Source: Gnomoniopsis sp. IMI 355080 (Eukaryota; Ascomycota; Sordariomycetes; Diaporthales; Gnomoniaceae). From it: 64,000 nt of DNA. The first letter of the stretch is position 1. Every line of letters begins with the position of its first letter. Positions 45,168-56,207 of this stretch are shown here, in pieces. Made by a program: the position numbers and the translations under genes. The notes beneath the pieces were generated by a model. That model did not search any database. It was not told the DNA's origin and saw only the letters and a list, made by a program, of their open reading frames with translations. The stretch lies in assembly GCA_027946555.1 (NCBI GenBank), contig JAPEVC010000145.1, forward strand, positions 31,317-95,316. Reading direction: 5' to 3'.

Positions 45168-46728
45168 ATGTCATCCAATGACCGGGGAACTTTGTTTCCT
45201 CTCCCAGATGACCACCGCCGTGGTTTGATCGTTCTGACGAGCTTCTCCTTCCTTTCACTCCTCGCAACATCCGCCTTATGGAGCTTCATTACATACAAGC
45301 TTATTTCGTTCCGTATACAACATGAGCCAAGAAGACAGGGCAAGCAACAACGCGCCGAGCAGACAAAGCAGCGCGAAGAAGAAGACACAGTTGACTTTTC
45401 GATGGGCCTACGTCCAGATCTACTTCAGGATGGTAACAAAGCCGTGAATATCGCCATGCTGGATGAGATGGCCAAACAAGCTTTGGAACCTGAACCGTGT
45501 GAGCAGGTGCTCGGGCTAACCAACTCCGAGCAACGACCCAGAATGCGAGCACTGGCGACAAGGTTGTCCGAGAAGGTCAACCCCTTTTCGATCTTGGTCT
45601 ATAATTTGCTACTTGCGGATATGTTGGAGGCCATAGCTTACGGTATGAGTATCAGATGGGTTGTCGCCGACGGGATCTTTGCACCATCGCCCTGGTGCTG
45701 GGCCCAAGGATGGTTCGGCTCCACGAGCAATTTGGCAGCCAGCCTCTTCCTCTCGGCAATATCGATCAACTCGTTCCTGACGATAGTTTTGGGATATCGG
45801 ATGCCAAAATGGGGGCTATACGCCTGCATTGGAGCCATTTGGGCTTTCGTCTTTCTGGTCAATGCCGCGGGAGTACTACAGGCTGAAAATGGCCATTTTC
45901 GGACTGCCTCTGGAGAATCTTATTTCATGAGAGCGAACGTATGGGTAAGTGTCTCAAACGACCCAGCGAGATTTCAAGTATCATGACCTGGCTGATTAAC
46001 CCCGTTTTTAGTGCTGGATTTCATCCGAATACAACTCGTGGAGACTCTGGTCACATTATGCCTGGATCATCGTCTCTGTGGCACTCAGTCTTTCTCTCTA
46101 TATTGCGATCTATACCGTTCTCTTCATACAGAAACGTAATTGCCGTCATCTGCCGAAGAAAAAGTTCTTTACACCTTATACCGCCAGACTCGAGTCCGAG
46201 GTACCAACGAGGTCGGGGTACCACCCGGCATTCCTTGCCTACCCATTCGTCTACCTGCTCTGCATTACTCCCTTGGTGATCGGTCGCATTACAATCATCA
46301 TGGGCAAAGACTTAGGCATACATTATTTCGCATTCGCTGGATCTCTCTTGGCCGCTCACGGACTGCTGAACTCTATTCTGTGGACATCGACGATACTATT
46401 CAGTGCTTCCGAAGATATGGAAGCCTCCGGTCTCAACAAATTCTCGTTCATCAGAACGCCAGCGCGTGACTATGGACACACAGTCACCATAAGCGGTCCG
46501 GCAAGTAGAGGCTATAGGGTCACCGACGGAAAGGAGAAGACGGAATGGTGGTGGTGGAGGTCAGGGGGTCTCAAAAATTGGAGCTTCAGGTGTGACAGAG
46601 CTCATGAGAAGTTCAACCCAGACTTGGTACGAATCTCGACTGCTCCCACCATAGAGGGGCCATATATCCAAATGGATGTTGTGACACGTATCGTAGTAGA
46701 GGAGGCGGGTGGACATGTCACAGTATAG
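45168..46728 (+). CDS. Seven-transmembrane receptor (fungal GPCR-like)
   Basis: Exons 45168-45944 and 46012-46728 give 497 aa. The 67-bp intron has GTAAGT, a CTGATTAAC branch and a TTTTTAG acceptor. Seven hydrophobic segments are visible: about residues 19-46; NPFSILVYNLLLADMLEAIA (from 138); SNLAASLFLSAISINSFLTIV; WGLYACIGAIWAFVFLVNAA; WIIVSVALSLSLYIAIYTVL; FLAYPFVYLLCITPLVIGRI; and a seventh ending SILWTSTILF. The layout fits the cAMP-receptor/Git3-like class of fungal GPCRs (family placement by pattern, moderate). Odd feature: some 90 residues of charged Gln/Glu/Arg-rich sequence between TM1 and TM2. The C-terminal tail has a WWWW run and Ser/Thr sites. The ligand is unknown; coupling to heterotrimeric G protein is inference. 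Confidence 0.75.
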
Positions 46729-48172
46729 TGTTTGAGCTTGACAAGCAAGAATGGTTTTGAAGCACCATCGAGGTAGGTAGCGAATATTTTTAAGTCAATC
46801 CCCCAAGGTAAACTTTGTCTCGGGTAGAGATGCTCCTCGGGAGGGGCGTGCGACGCCTCTGTCTTGGGGACCTACCTCCCTAGGTAGGTACCTAGGTAAG
46901 CAAGCCTTCCAAGGTTACGGTATATTCACCTGGGTAGAGCTACCTCGTCTAGGAGACCCTAAACAGGATATATTCTTCAAAATTCCTGCCGGCACCCGCG
47001 CAGGTAACCGCAGCGAGACCACTAGAGCTCGGAAAGACACATGACTTGCTATTCAGCAACGCCATAAGCAGCCTCTTGAGAAGCTTGAGTCTATGAACTA
47101 TATAATATTGGTAGGGCTGACCGCGTGGCGCCCTTGCGTGTATGACATCAGCGATTTAATGACCTCCTGAAGTGGAAATAAGACCGATTGAATTGCACCT
47201 TATGGGTGGGAAGCCAGGTTCTCTAGCTGGCCCTCGTATTCTTGCCTCGGATCATCCAGATATTACGCTGCTGGGTCGCCCGTCTCTTAGAAGGAGTAAA
47301 AGCAGCTACCAATTCAGATAGGGATGATTTGGATTTCCTGTAAATGACAGGGGCCTTGCTTACGGCTGAATAACTAGCCTGAAGGCCTCAGGGAGCTCAT
47401 ATAAGCTGTTGAAATATATCTATAGTTTGTTGGCTTTAACTCGAAGGTTCGCACTGCGTTGTATGTATTGTGATCTGTCAGCCACTGAGTTAACTCAACG
47501 GGCATATGCTTCAACTTGGTAAGGTCTTATGGGCTTTCAACTGACCACACCTGGAATCATACCAGTCATACGGTCATACGCTTCAGTATTGTACTAAAAT
47601 TATCACCTCTTGTAAGACGACGAAAGCATTAGTACAGACGCCTCTGCTACCGTCCAGGTATAGCCACCACCTTTCGATTGGACAAAGGCCTCATCTTACA
47701 GTCATCAATACGCGAAAAATGGGTGTGATTACGCCGCGAAGTCTCCGAAGAGCTTTGGAGCATCAACCTGTAAGAGCCACGAGTCCTTTTGGCTATTGCC
47801 GTATCGGTGAAGACACACCTCCAGCTAGCAAGTGGGAGTATTGGACAAAGGCTCATTTGGAATGATCGAAAGTGATCATATGACTACACCCGCCTTTCCG
47901 CGACTTCCGTCTGTGGATCTGCAGGGTCGTAGTGAATCCGAAGCAAGGGCGATTGATCGTTGGAAGTCTGCCTAGGTAGGATGGTGGCTTGCGCGGAAAC
48001 CGAAAGAATGAGACAAAGATAAAAGGCAGCAACATCCCCACAATATAGGGAAGCTTTGGAGGACCACATCAACAGGTCTCAAAGACAGTCCGCACAGCCA
48101 TACAAATTCATTCACAATATCAGTTCTCTCAAGTGAGCTTTGACATTTGCCCATTAGCACATCATCGTGAAA
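46729..48172. other. Intergenic region with CCTAGGTA palindromes
   Basis: Holds a dense cluster of CTAGGTA/GGTACC units at about 46869-46900. No gene seen; the last bases lead into the secreted-protein gene. Confidence 0.45.
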
Positions 48173-48956
48173 ATGTTTGCACACGTCTCTATCCTCGTGG
48201 CCTCAGTCGCCTTCCAGGGGCAAGTTCTGAAGCCGAGATTGAACATTTGAGACCTGCTCCCAGCTGACATGGTCTTTAGAGTCTTGGCTTCACCCGGAAC
48301 CACATCTACGTTCCTGGGTACGCTGCCAGGAAATAACAAGCCGCCCCGTGCGGAAACCACCCTGGGCACTCTGCCCGGTGATAACAAGCCCTGCAGCACT
48401 CCCGTGGCGACGATCACGACGACGGCAGTCCATGACATTTGCGTTCCAGTGTGCATCAAGCCCTCATCCTCCTGCTCTGCCGGCGAGCCCACGGGACCCA
48501 CGCCGATTCCACCTCACACCTCTACTATCGCCCCGGCTGGTGCCTGTACTGCTACTCTAGAGGCAAGACGGCTCTCCTTCTCCTCAGTTCAAGCCTACTT
48601 CCATCGTACCCAGGCATACAGAACAATATTTATAAGAAGGAACTAACATCAAGAAGGTCATCGATAACCCAGGCTGCGGCAACTGCCCGACTTGCACTAG
48701 CGCTCCCGCTGTTCAGGCAAGAATCACCACTATGCCCGGGCACAAGGTCTGCTCTGCCACAAGCACTATTGTAACAACCACTGGGCCTCAGACTACGGAA
48801 ATCTGCGCTTGTCCTTTGGCTCTAACTCCATGCGCATATGGCCAGCCTACGGTGAAGCCACTGCCTACGACGACATTGGTTGAAGGGTGTGTCGAGAGTA
48901 TCATTGCTGGACCGGGTGATTGCACGAACATCTGCCCTCAGTGTGCTTCTACTTAG
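48173..48956 (+). CDS. Secreted Thr/Cys-rich protein with apparent GC-AG introns
   Basis: Proposed exons: 48173-48219, 48280-48562 and 48654-48956, 210 aa. Intron 1 (60 bp) begins GCAAGT and ends GCTGACATGGTCTTTAG; no GT donor nearby joins the signal peptide to the downstream frame. Intron 2 (91 bp) begins GCAAGA and ends at CTAACATCAAG; a GT donor 25 bases on (GTTCAA) would also keep the frame but is weaker, and an acceptor three bases later is possible. The first 19 residues (MFAHVSILVASVAFQGVLA) form a signal peptide. The mature part is Thr/Pro-rich with an internal repeat (LGTLPGNNKP, LGTLPGDNKP) and many Cys, often as CxxC or CxC (CGNCPTC, CACP, CTNICPQC). Likely cell-wall or secreted; no family recognised. 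Confidence 0.6.
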
Positions 48957-49961
48957 TCAAAGTGTATATGGCTGCTCCATTTTCAAGGTTTGAGAGAACC
49001 AAATCAAGAGGATCCAGATGACAGGTAAACACATAGGCTGTGGTGGACTGGTGACCAAGCTGTGACTCACTGCAGAAGGAATGGAGTTGCAGTGTTGGCA
49101 GGTACTAGGTATCCTGAGTATCAAGATATTTCATATGATGGAATCAACAGAATGGATGTTACTGAATTGTACAACCAAGGTAAATGCTACATATTTTCTC
49201 ACTATCGATGGAAAGACTGTATGTGATGACGGATGTGTGTTCATGGTGGTCTCTTTTACTTCTTTCCGTTTGCTGTCAAACGGTTTGATGTGGTTTCAGA
49301 TGTGGCTGGATAGCTGCCTAAGGTAGATATGCAGGCAGGCACATAGCCGCCCATACCTTTCCTGAACAAGAGAATAGATATATGGATAGGAGACTCAGAT
49401 ATTGCTTGACATTTATGAAGTCCACTTTTCTCTTCAAGCTTATTCGTAAGGTTTCCCAAGGGCCAATTAGCTAGATACATACCTACGTAGCTTTCTGCAG
49501 GGATTCTTTACCATCCAACTTCTCCAAAACAAACAAATTCATCCCAAATGGACATCGTGCAGGAAGGTGATCATCATCAGGAGGTCGATAGTGATTTGCT
49601 TTACTTGCGGAATCTGTTCAACACGCTCCAACACAACATGGCAAACCTGTGATTCCACTTGTTGACAAGAAAGAGACCAAGTGAGTGCAGTACATCCTAT
49701 TCCCTCCGACCCGGCAACGGTCATCGCAAGAGCTCAAACCCACTTCTATCCATCACCTTTCACTTTCGAATAACAATCCACCTGCACTTTCCAGATTAGG
49801 ATTCTTGCATACTCGATCTCTATTTCTCACCACTGTGTTTTTGTTGTCCCATGCACCAACGCACCAACGTTCTCACTGCTCTGGATCTTCCTTTCCGATT
49901 GGATCGGCAACAATTGATAAAAGCACTTTTACTTTGTCCCTGGCCACTTGAGCGCGTGGAC
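48957..49961. other. Intergenic region
   Basis: AT-rich spacer; no ORF with motif content. The last 150 bases are C/T-rich, typical of a 5' leader. Confidence 0.4.
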
Positions 49962-50219
49962 ATGCCTTTGAAGCGAGCCCGCGACGCGACACCTACTCTC
50001 GACTGCATTGTAGTGGCCGCTCCCGCCATCGCCAACGACAGCGACAGCAACGCCTCTAGTGAGCAAGACCAGGAAGCTGAAACGAGCAGCGACAGCGACG
50101 ACAGCGAGCTAGAGAACACGGACACCTTTAGTGATTCTCTCACCAGCGCGTCTACAGTGACCGCTCGGTTTCAGCTAAGCCCAACCAGACCGATGTCTGA
50201 TTCATCATATTCTTCTCAG
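49962..50219 (+). CDS. Candidate 5' exon of the coiled-coil gene
   Basis: An 86-codon open stretch from ATG begins MPLKRARD, a basic nuclear-signal-like start, and continues with an acidic Ser/Asp/Glu-rich region (SSDSDDSELEN). It ends at CAG followed by GTACGTACG, a good donor, in phase 0. An acceptor at 50606 (CTGAACCCGCAG) would join it in phase to the coiled-coil frame, adding ATSVFSHRTNITAAT before the downstream Met. The intron would be 387 bp, long for this window. It could instead be a separate small gene. Confidence 0.4.
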
Positions 50220-50651
50220 GTACGTACGTACCCGTGCATACTCTCATATTCCTGCCGTCACTACTACCTGCCGCCATCCCATTTCCTCTGCTTAAACCAC
50301 CCTTCTTCATTCCCTCAGCCTTGCTATCAGGATTTGCAACTTCCTATCCCGCTTGGACTCATCGCTGCACTGTCCTGGTGTTTGTGGCATGACAACTTGT
50401 CCTCCACTTTAACAGCCGACTCCCTTCAGTCACTCCCTCCCCTACCACTTGTATTGCTTGCATGTGAGTCCTCAAAATCTAGCTTGTCCTGGATAACGTT
50501 TGCCGTCTTCCAATACCTTCTTCTGAAAGGTTAAGATTGTACCAATCAGTTCTACACTCGGACTCCACTCTTGCCTGGTCTTAACCCTGACCTGCTGAAC
50601 CCGCAGGCCACGTCCGTTTTCTCTCACCGCACGAACATCACAGCGGCCACA

Positions 50652-51932
50652 ATGTCGTCTACCGACACGTCAAAAAGCAGCCAGTGGGGGAAGCGTCGTC
50701 AACCGGGAACGACGTCAAGTCCCAGAAGCGAGAGTCCCTACAAGAAGCATAAATCGGCCGAATACAAGACCGGCGTCAAGCCCGATCCGCAACCCGTGAG
50801 GAGTGACTTGTTGTCGGTTAACGCATCCAAATCGGGCTCGAACAGACAATCAAAGAACATTGCCTACCTCGACCTCACGGGAGACACATCCGACGAGCCA
50901 GACGAAGAGGACGAATCATCATCTGCTCTTCGGAAGAAGCTCACCGAGCTCACATTGGAGCGAGACGATTATCGCAAGAGTCTGCACGATGCGAACGCTA
51001 AGATTAACAGGATCGAGGCGGACAATCTCTTGCGAAAGGCTAGGGACTTCGAATCAGAGAAGCGAGAGACGGCGGCTGCGGCATTGGAACAGGAATTACA
51101 AAAGGCAAAGGAAACAATCAATCAGCTTGCAAAGGCGAAGACTGATCTGGATGAGAAACTCAGAGTGAAGAACGACGACGCCATACGTCTGGAGCAGAGC
51201 CTCGATCAGCAGATCGCCGAGTTCAAGAGAAGTGTCAATAGAGAGCAAGTCCGTCTACAGGAGACTCTCGACAAGCAGCAAAAAGAGCGCGAGCAGCACA
51301 AAAGAATCACGGAGGACCTACAAAAACAACTCAAGGCTAATACGGAGGATTCTGAGCGAATGCGAAAGAGCCTCTCAGAGCAAGTCATGCTCGGCGAGCA
51401 GCTCACGAAAGACAAGAGCAACTTGAGCAAGCAGGTGAAAGCAAAAGAGACACTAAGTTCCCGCCTGCAAGAAGTTCTTGACAGGCAGAAACAAAAAAAC
51501 AAGTCCGATGTTCAACGTTTCAAGTCTTCTGAAACCCAGCATAAGAATCGTTTGGAAGAGGAAGTGGCAAAGACGATAGCTTTGGCAAAAGCCAGGGATG
51601 ACCTCGAGACACTAGTCGAGGAGCAAGAGTCCAGGATCTCCCGCCTGCGCATGGAAGTGGGGAACGTAAAGTGCGATCTCGAGGAGCAGAAAGAAGTGGC
51701 CGATTGGTACAAGGCCAAGTTTCTAAAGTTCAAGGGATGGTTTTACAAGCTGGAGAAGGAGAGTCAAGAGAAGAGCGCTGCCGTGCGCCGGATACTACCA
51801 AAGATCTACGAAGCCGCAGGCCTGATCTTCGACCATTCAAAGCTGATTGAAGAGTTGGATGTGGTAGAGGGAGTCAGGGCAGACGAATCTTCCCCGAAAG
51901 ACCGACCACTAGACGAACCCCATGCCTTGTAG
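50652..51932 (+). CDS. Coiled-coil protein, 426 aa
   Basis: A single exon from an ATG in CACAATG context. Residues 1-90 are Ser/Thr-rich and basic, with KKHK and RKR-type signals and a short acidic stretch (DTSDEPDEEDESSS). From about residue 95 to 370 the sequence is an almost unbroken coiled coil of Lys/Glu/Gln/Leu heptads. A more ordered C-terminus has WYKAKFLKFKGWFYKLEK and RILPKIYEAAGLIF. It resembles structural or nuclear coiled-coil proteins, but I cannot name a family. The candidate exon at 49962-50219 may be its real N-terminus. Confidence 0.75.
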   Translation: MSSTDTSKSSQWGKRRQPGTTSSPRSESPYKKHKSAEYKTGVKPDPQPVRSDLLSVNASKSGSNRQSKNIAYLDLTGDTSDEPDEEDESSSALRKKLTELTLERDDYRKSLHDANAKINRIEADNLLRKARDFESEKRETAAAALEQELQKAKETINQLAKAKTDLDEKLRVKNDDAIRLEQSLDQQIAEFKRSVNREQVRLQETLDKQQKEREQHKRITEDLQKQLKANTEDSERMRKSLSEQVMLGEQLTKDKSNLSKQVKAKETLSSRLQEVLDRQKQKNKSDVQRFKSSETQHKNRLEEEVAKTIALAKARDDLETLVEEQESRISRLRMEVGNVKCDLEEQKEVADWYKAKFLKFKGWFYKLEKESQEKSAAVRRILPKIYEAAGLIFDHSKLIEELDVVEGVRADESSPKDRPLDEPHAL

Positions 51933-52336
51933 GGAAAAGATGAAGCGATGGCAGGTGCAGAGGGCGAGTACATACCCCAGAAGTACTCGATGTCAGAATG
52001 AAAATGCGTTTCTCCCTCTGCTTGTGGATTTGTGCAAGGAATTGGATTGAGATCGAAGTCATTTACAAGAGTCGCAAGTTCTGCTGTATCTGGGAGGACA
52101 TGCTACAGCTATTGGAACATCACGCGGACCAGTGTCAACCCCGCCTGAATTGTGGCTAGGTACCTACATAGGTTTTCACTTGCTCCACGTTCGAGCAATG
52201 CGCTCCATATTGGTGGACTGTTACAGTCTATTTTGCACACTCGCTGCACGTTGACGAAACTAGGAATAGTAGTTACGTTTATTTACATATGATGGTTCCC
52301 ATATTGTCAAGTCTCTCTGTCTGTCTATGATCCCAT
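51933..52336. other. Convergent intergenic region
   Basis: Probably the 3' untranslated regions of both neighbours. It contains a CTAGGTACCTACATAGG element near 52156. No gene seen. Confidence 0.45.
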
Positions 52337-54526
52337 TCAGATCTCGTAAATCGTACAATTGTCCAGATTCTGCTGGAACAATGTTGACTGTTGAACAAAA
52401 AGCGGCAGGTATGTCTGCGTGCTGAAGTTTTCGTTGATATAATAACTAATATCGGCCTCCGAATATGACACGTTCGGAACAGTCGCGAGATACTCGAGCA
52501 GATCCGTAGCAATGTAATCAATGAAAATAAGATCGACCACGTCTGGTAAGGACCCGTTTGCGGGAAAGTTACCGAGCGCTTGGAAGAAGTTTGGGTAGTC
52601 GTACGACGCGATCGTGGTGTGCGCCGTGTCGTCGCCGTCGGTGCCAAAGGCGTCGGTAGTGGTGTAGCCTTGTGTGAGCGTGGTGGACTGACGGCGCTGG
52701 TGGCCGCCGTACGTGTGAGCGTAGGTAGCGATGTCGCGCGTGGCGAGAGGCGACAAGAAGGGGTCGACGCAGGTGTCGCGGGGAAGCTCCGTTTGGGAGT
52801 GTGCGGTGGTGGAGCGCTTGGACACTGTGCCGTAGGCATTGATGCTGCTTCTCTGTTAGTTCCGTTCTGCGCGGAATCAAGGATATTTGAAATAAAAAAT
52901 AAAAGAGGTGGCGGGCCGGGGGCGGGGCGCGCGAAGAGAAGAGGCTCACTAATCTAATGCGCCGCTGGCGACAGAGTACGGCACGTCAGGGATGTAGACA
53001 AAGATATCCACAAATGGGGAGACGATGTATGCATCGTCGACAAGAAAGGGGCCTTTGTGCAGATCGAAGCGCACCGAGCCAGTGTTGATAATGTTCACCC
53101 GCGCCTTGTCAGCCCTGGTCTCATTGATCACGGCCTCGCTCAACGCCTGAGTGAGCAGACTGTAGATACTGTCCGAGCTGTTGAACTCGGCGCACGACTG
53201 GCACCACGACTGGGGCGAGCAGCCTAGCTGTGCCGTAATGTTCAGCTGCTGTCTGAAGGCATAGATTTGGTCGGTCGTGTTCTGACCAGCCGCGGTAGTG
53301 AAAGCGGCCGAGTCGGTTGTTGTGAAGTTTGTCTGCGAGCCGGACGCATGATACTCAAAGGTAAGCCTGTTCCAATCCATGTAGCGGCGTGAATACGTCC
53401 ACGGCGCGGTCGAGGAGTTTGTCGCCTTGCGCGTCGGGGCGGGCACGCCCTCGGGCGCACTGACGCCCGTGTAGCCGCTATTGTTGGCCGAGAAGCCGGA
53501 CATGGACAGCCAGCCGAGCGTCTCGCAGTAGCGGCCACTCTCGAGCGCCGTGCTTGCCTCGTCGTAGACCTGGAAGTCGCGGATGTGGCTGTGTCCGCCA
53601 AAGATCTGGATCGGGGTAGACGGGTAGACGGTGCGGATGGCGTCGTGGACGGTGCCAAAGGTGCCGGTTTCCGTCTGCACCTTGGCGGTGTTGTGCCCGA
53701 TGAGGAGGAAGAGGTCGACGGGGCCTGGGGGCGAGGTGACGACAGATTGGAACCAGGTTTCGTTCACCATGGTGGCGGCTGGGATGACTTTGGTGACGTT
53801 GGTGTTGCCGGTGAAGTCAAAGATGACGCCGAAGGCCAGGATGCGGAGGCCGTTTTCGGTGGTGAAATACCTGTATTGATTGCCGAGATAGGTGTACTCG
53901 TTGGTCGTGGTGTTGAGAATCTGGACATTGGAGGTGAGGTAACGGTCCCCCCAAGCCTTTGAGAAGGAGTTGTAGTCTTGGTAGGCAATGTCGGCGTAGT
54001 AGAGCTCGTGGTTGCCAATCGTCAAGAGATCATAGTCGAGATTCTCAAAGACAACGTTCGAGTCCTCGCCATCCACAGCAGTAGCATCGCTCAACCCGGC
54101 ACCGTCGTGGAGATCACCCGTATCGACGAGCAGCAGATCGACACCCAACGCCTTGGCTTTCGCCCGCATTTGTGCCGTAAATGAAACAAAGTCTCCCCAG
54201 TCTGCGCCATAGTTTGTCTCCGTCAAGTGTCCTTCTAACCAACCGTGCGTGTCGGTCTTTATTACGAGTCAGCTTCAGCTCCTTTTTCTTTTTGCCTTCC
54301 CTCAAGACAAAGACAATTAAGAGCTCACAGTGTGCAGGAAGTTAAGTTGACCCCATTCAAGTGAGCCCCGTGTTGGGCCATAGGTAGCGTTATAAGCGTC
54401 TGGCTGCATACGCTTCACCTGACGGACATGCTCGACCTTGTTGATGGGCCCAAAGCAGCTATCGCAGGCCTGGCTGCCGGCGATAATGCCGGAGACGACC
54501 GCGGCGAGGGTAACATGGCTTCTCAT
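52337..54526 (-). CDS. Secreted 5'-nucleotidase-type metallophosphatase
   Basis: A calcineurin-like phosphoesterase of the UshA/5'-nucleotidase type, predicted to be secreted and to release phosphate from nucleotides or related esters. Exons on the minus strand: 54329-54526, 52950-54256 and 52337-52844, in phase, 670 aa. Introns show GTGAGC donors; the second has a clean ACTAACAGAGAAGCAG end. The signal peptide is MRSHVTLAAVVSGIIAGSQA. Metal-binding motifs appear in order: TDTHGW (Asp68, His70), DTGDLHDG, GNHE, LIGHN and GGHSHIRD. The C-terminal nucleotidase-like domain has NTGSVRFDL and paired Cys (CSPQSWCQSC). Many N-glycosylation sequons are present. The C-terminus ends YEI without a GPI-type hydrophobic tail, so it is probably free. 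Substrate not determined. Confidence 0.88.
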
Positions 54527-55372
54527 CTTGCTGCCGTTGGTTGATCCGCCCGGGGGGGTTCTATTTACAAATGGGCTGGAAGAGGAGCTGTGACGCGACC
54601 TAGAAGAAAATGTAGGGACAAGAAGGAGGCAAACTTTGTTTAGATGAGGGCTACTAGGTAACTAAGTACCTAGGTATGATCAGTGCTCGCCGGCGCTGTG
54701 GGGTCGGGCGGTGCGAATCGCGGAGGCCCATTGCATTGGTGACCCAAGGGGGTGGTGCCGTGATCCCTGCTTGCAGAAGAAGCAACAGCGAAAATTCGAT
54801 TGCCGCTCTTCTACGGAAACAGCATGCGGTCGGTAACTTGGTAGAGACGTGTAGACAAGCTCAAGTCATCGAAGCCAAGACGTTATATTCCCCGAGTCTT
54901 GGAAAAAGCAAATACTTAGCACAATACTGCTCTCAAGCTCCCCCGTGATGGTCGAGACTAGAGATGACGTTCTTGGCAGGTCTCCGCTTCAACGGGCAAG
55001 ATAAAGCTTGGCCAATAAGAGATCCACGTGGAGGAATCATCGTCTTGTTCGGGCAGGTGTTCCTGAATGCCACCCAAGCCCTGGTCCATGTCGCATGCTG
55101 ACCCGCGAGGCTACCTATTAGCCAGGCATTGGTGTTGTGCCAGGGCTGCGGCTCAAAGCGAAGTATATTTGTGTCTTCACCAAGCAGTCAAAGTTCCCTC
55201 TCGTGAGTAGCGTTCGGGTTGTATAAGAGCTTAGTCGATAACACACACCATATGAAGAGGTTGTGATTGGTCGATTTTTTGATTGACCGTTGCAAGCTCA
55301 GCTTTGTAAATTTTGGTACTTATGTATGCTATTCCCCTCCTCTAGTCCTCGGCACACCAACACAAGAGAGGT
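54527..55372. other. Intergenic region
   Basis: Promoter side of the metallophosphatase and 3' side of the next gene. It contains TAGGTAACTAAGTACCTAGGTA near 54655-54676. No supported gene. Confidence 0.4.
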
Positions 55373-56207
55373 TCACGACGAAGCAGTCGGCTCTGCAGGC
55401 TGAGCAGGGATGTCGTCCTGAGCCCTTTCAGAGTCGCTCGCCGAAGGCTTCGATCCACGCACAGCGTCCAATTCCAGTTGGACACGTCGAAGTTGCGTCC
55501 GTTTTGACATGAGCTTAGCACCCATATAAGCAATCAAGATACTTGCCAGTACCACCATTGTTCCCAAGCTTGCACCAAAAGCCGTCTCGGTGTCTGTCAG
55601 CCCTGTGCTGCTTGGGGCTGTCTGGTTTGAGTCCCTGTCGTGCACCCGATCCGAGACAACTATCCCAGTACATGTTACGCCGGTTGGCAAATTTTGCGAT
55701 TGGATATATGTAGAGGATCCGTTCTTGTCTAGCAGTTGTATAGCCATATTGGGATCAATGTCGAGTGGTAGTGGACAGCTGGAAGGACTGGGGAAGCTTG
55801 TGGCTCTGAAGGATGATGTGCAGCATATGTCCATGGTGCAGTTGAAGGCAGTGCACTTGGAGAATAGTCGCTCAGGTTCTTGCGTAGGGATTTCCAGCGT
55901 CAGCCACATTAATTGCCATGAATCAAGGAGAGGTATGAATGCAATGGGGCAGTGAAGTTTATTGAGGCGGCTGGGCAAGGGTGCCTAGGTGGTCATACTG
56001 ACTCTCATATTTACGCTCTATTCGTGTTGTGTCAAGACAGCTCCAGGCTTGAAAACCATCCTCGATCCTTTCCTCGTTGCAAGGGATTGTGAGTTTGTTA
56101 AAGTCTCTCATGGTGAGGATGCAAGTAGTTTGTCGAAGAGGCCAACCGTCTACGAGAGAAGTCATGCATAGATGCCAGAAAACTCCCAAAAGCCCCTTTA
56201 CCCGCAT
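55373..56207 (-). CDS. Single-pass membrane protein with Cys-rich ectodomain
   Basis: Proposed exons 56003-56207 and 55373-55878, joining in phase 1 to 236 aa. The intron (55879-56002) has donor GTCAGT, a GGCTGACG branch and a CGCAAG acceptor; the acceptor is not the commonest type, so boundaries are moderately sure. The N-terminus (MRVKGLLGVFWHLCMTSLVDG) is a signal peptide. The ectodomain of about 120 residues has Cys in pairs (KCTAFNC, DICC) and N-glycosylation sites. One TM helix follows (ASLGTMVVLASILIAYMGA), then a basic stop-transfer KLMSKRTQLRR and a Ser/Ala/Asp-rich cytoplasmic tail. The topology matches Mid2/Wsc-like surface sensors, but no specific domain is recognised, so the role is open. 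Confidence 0.6.
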
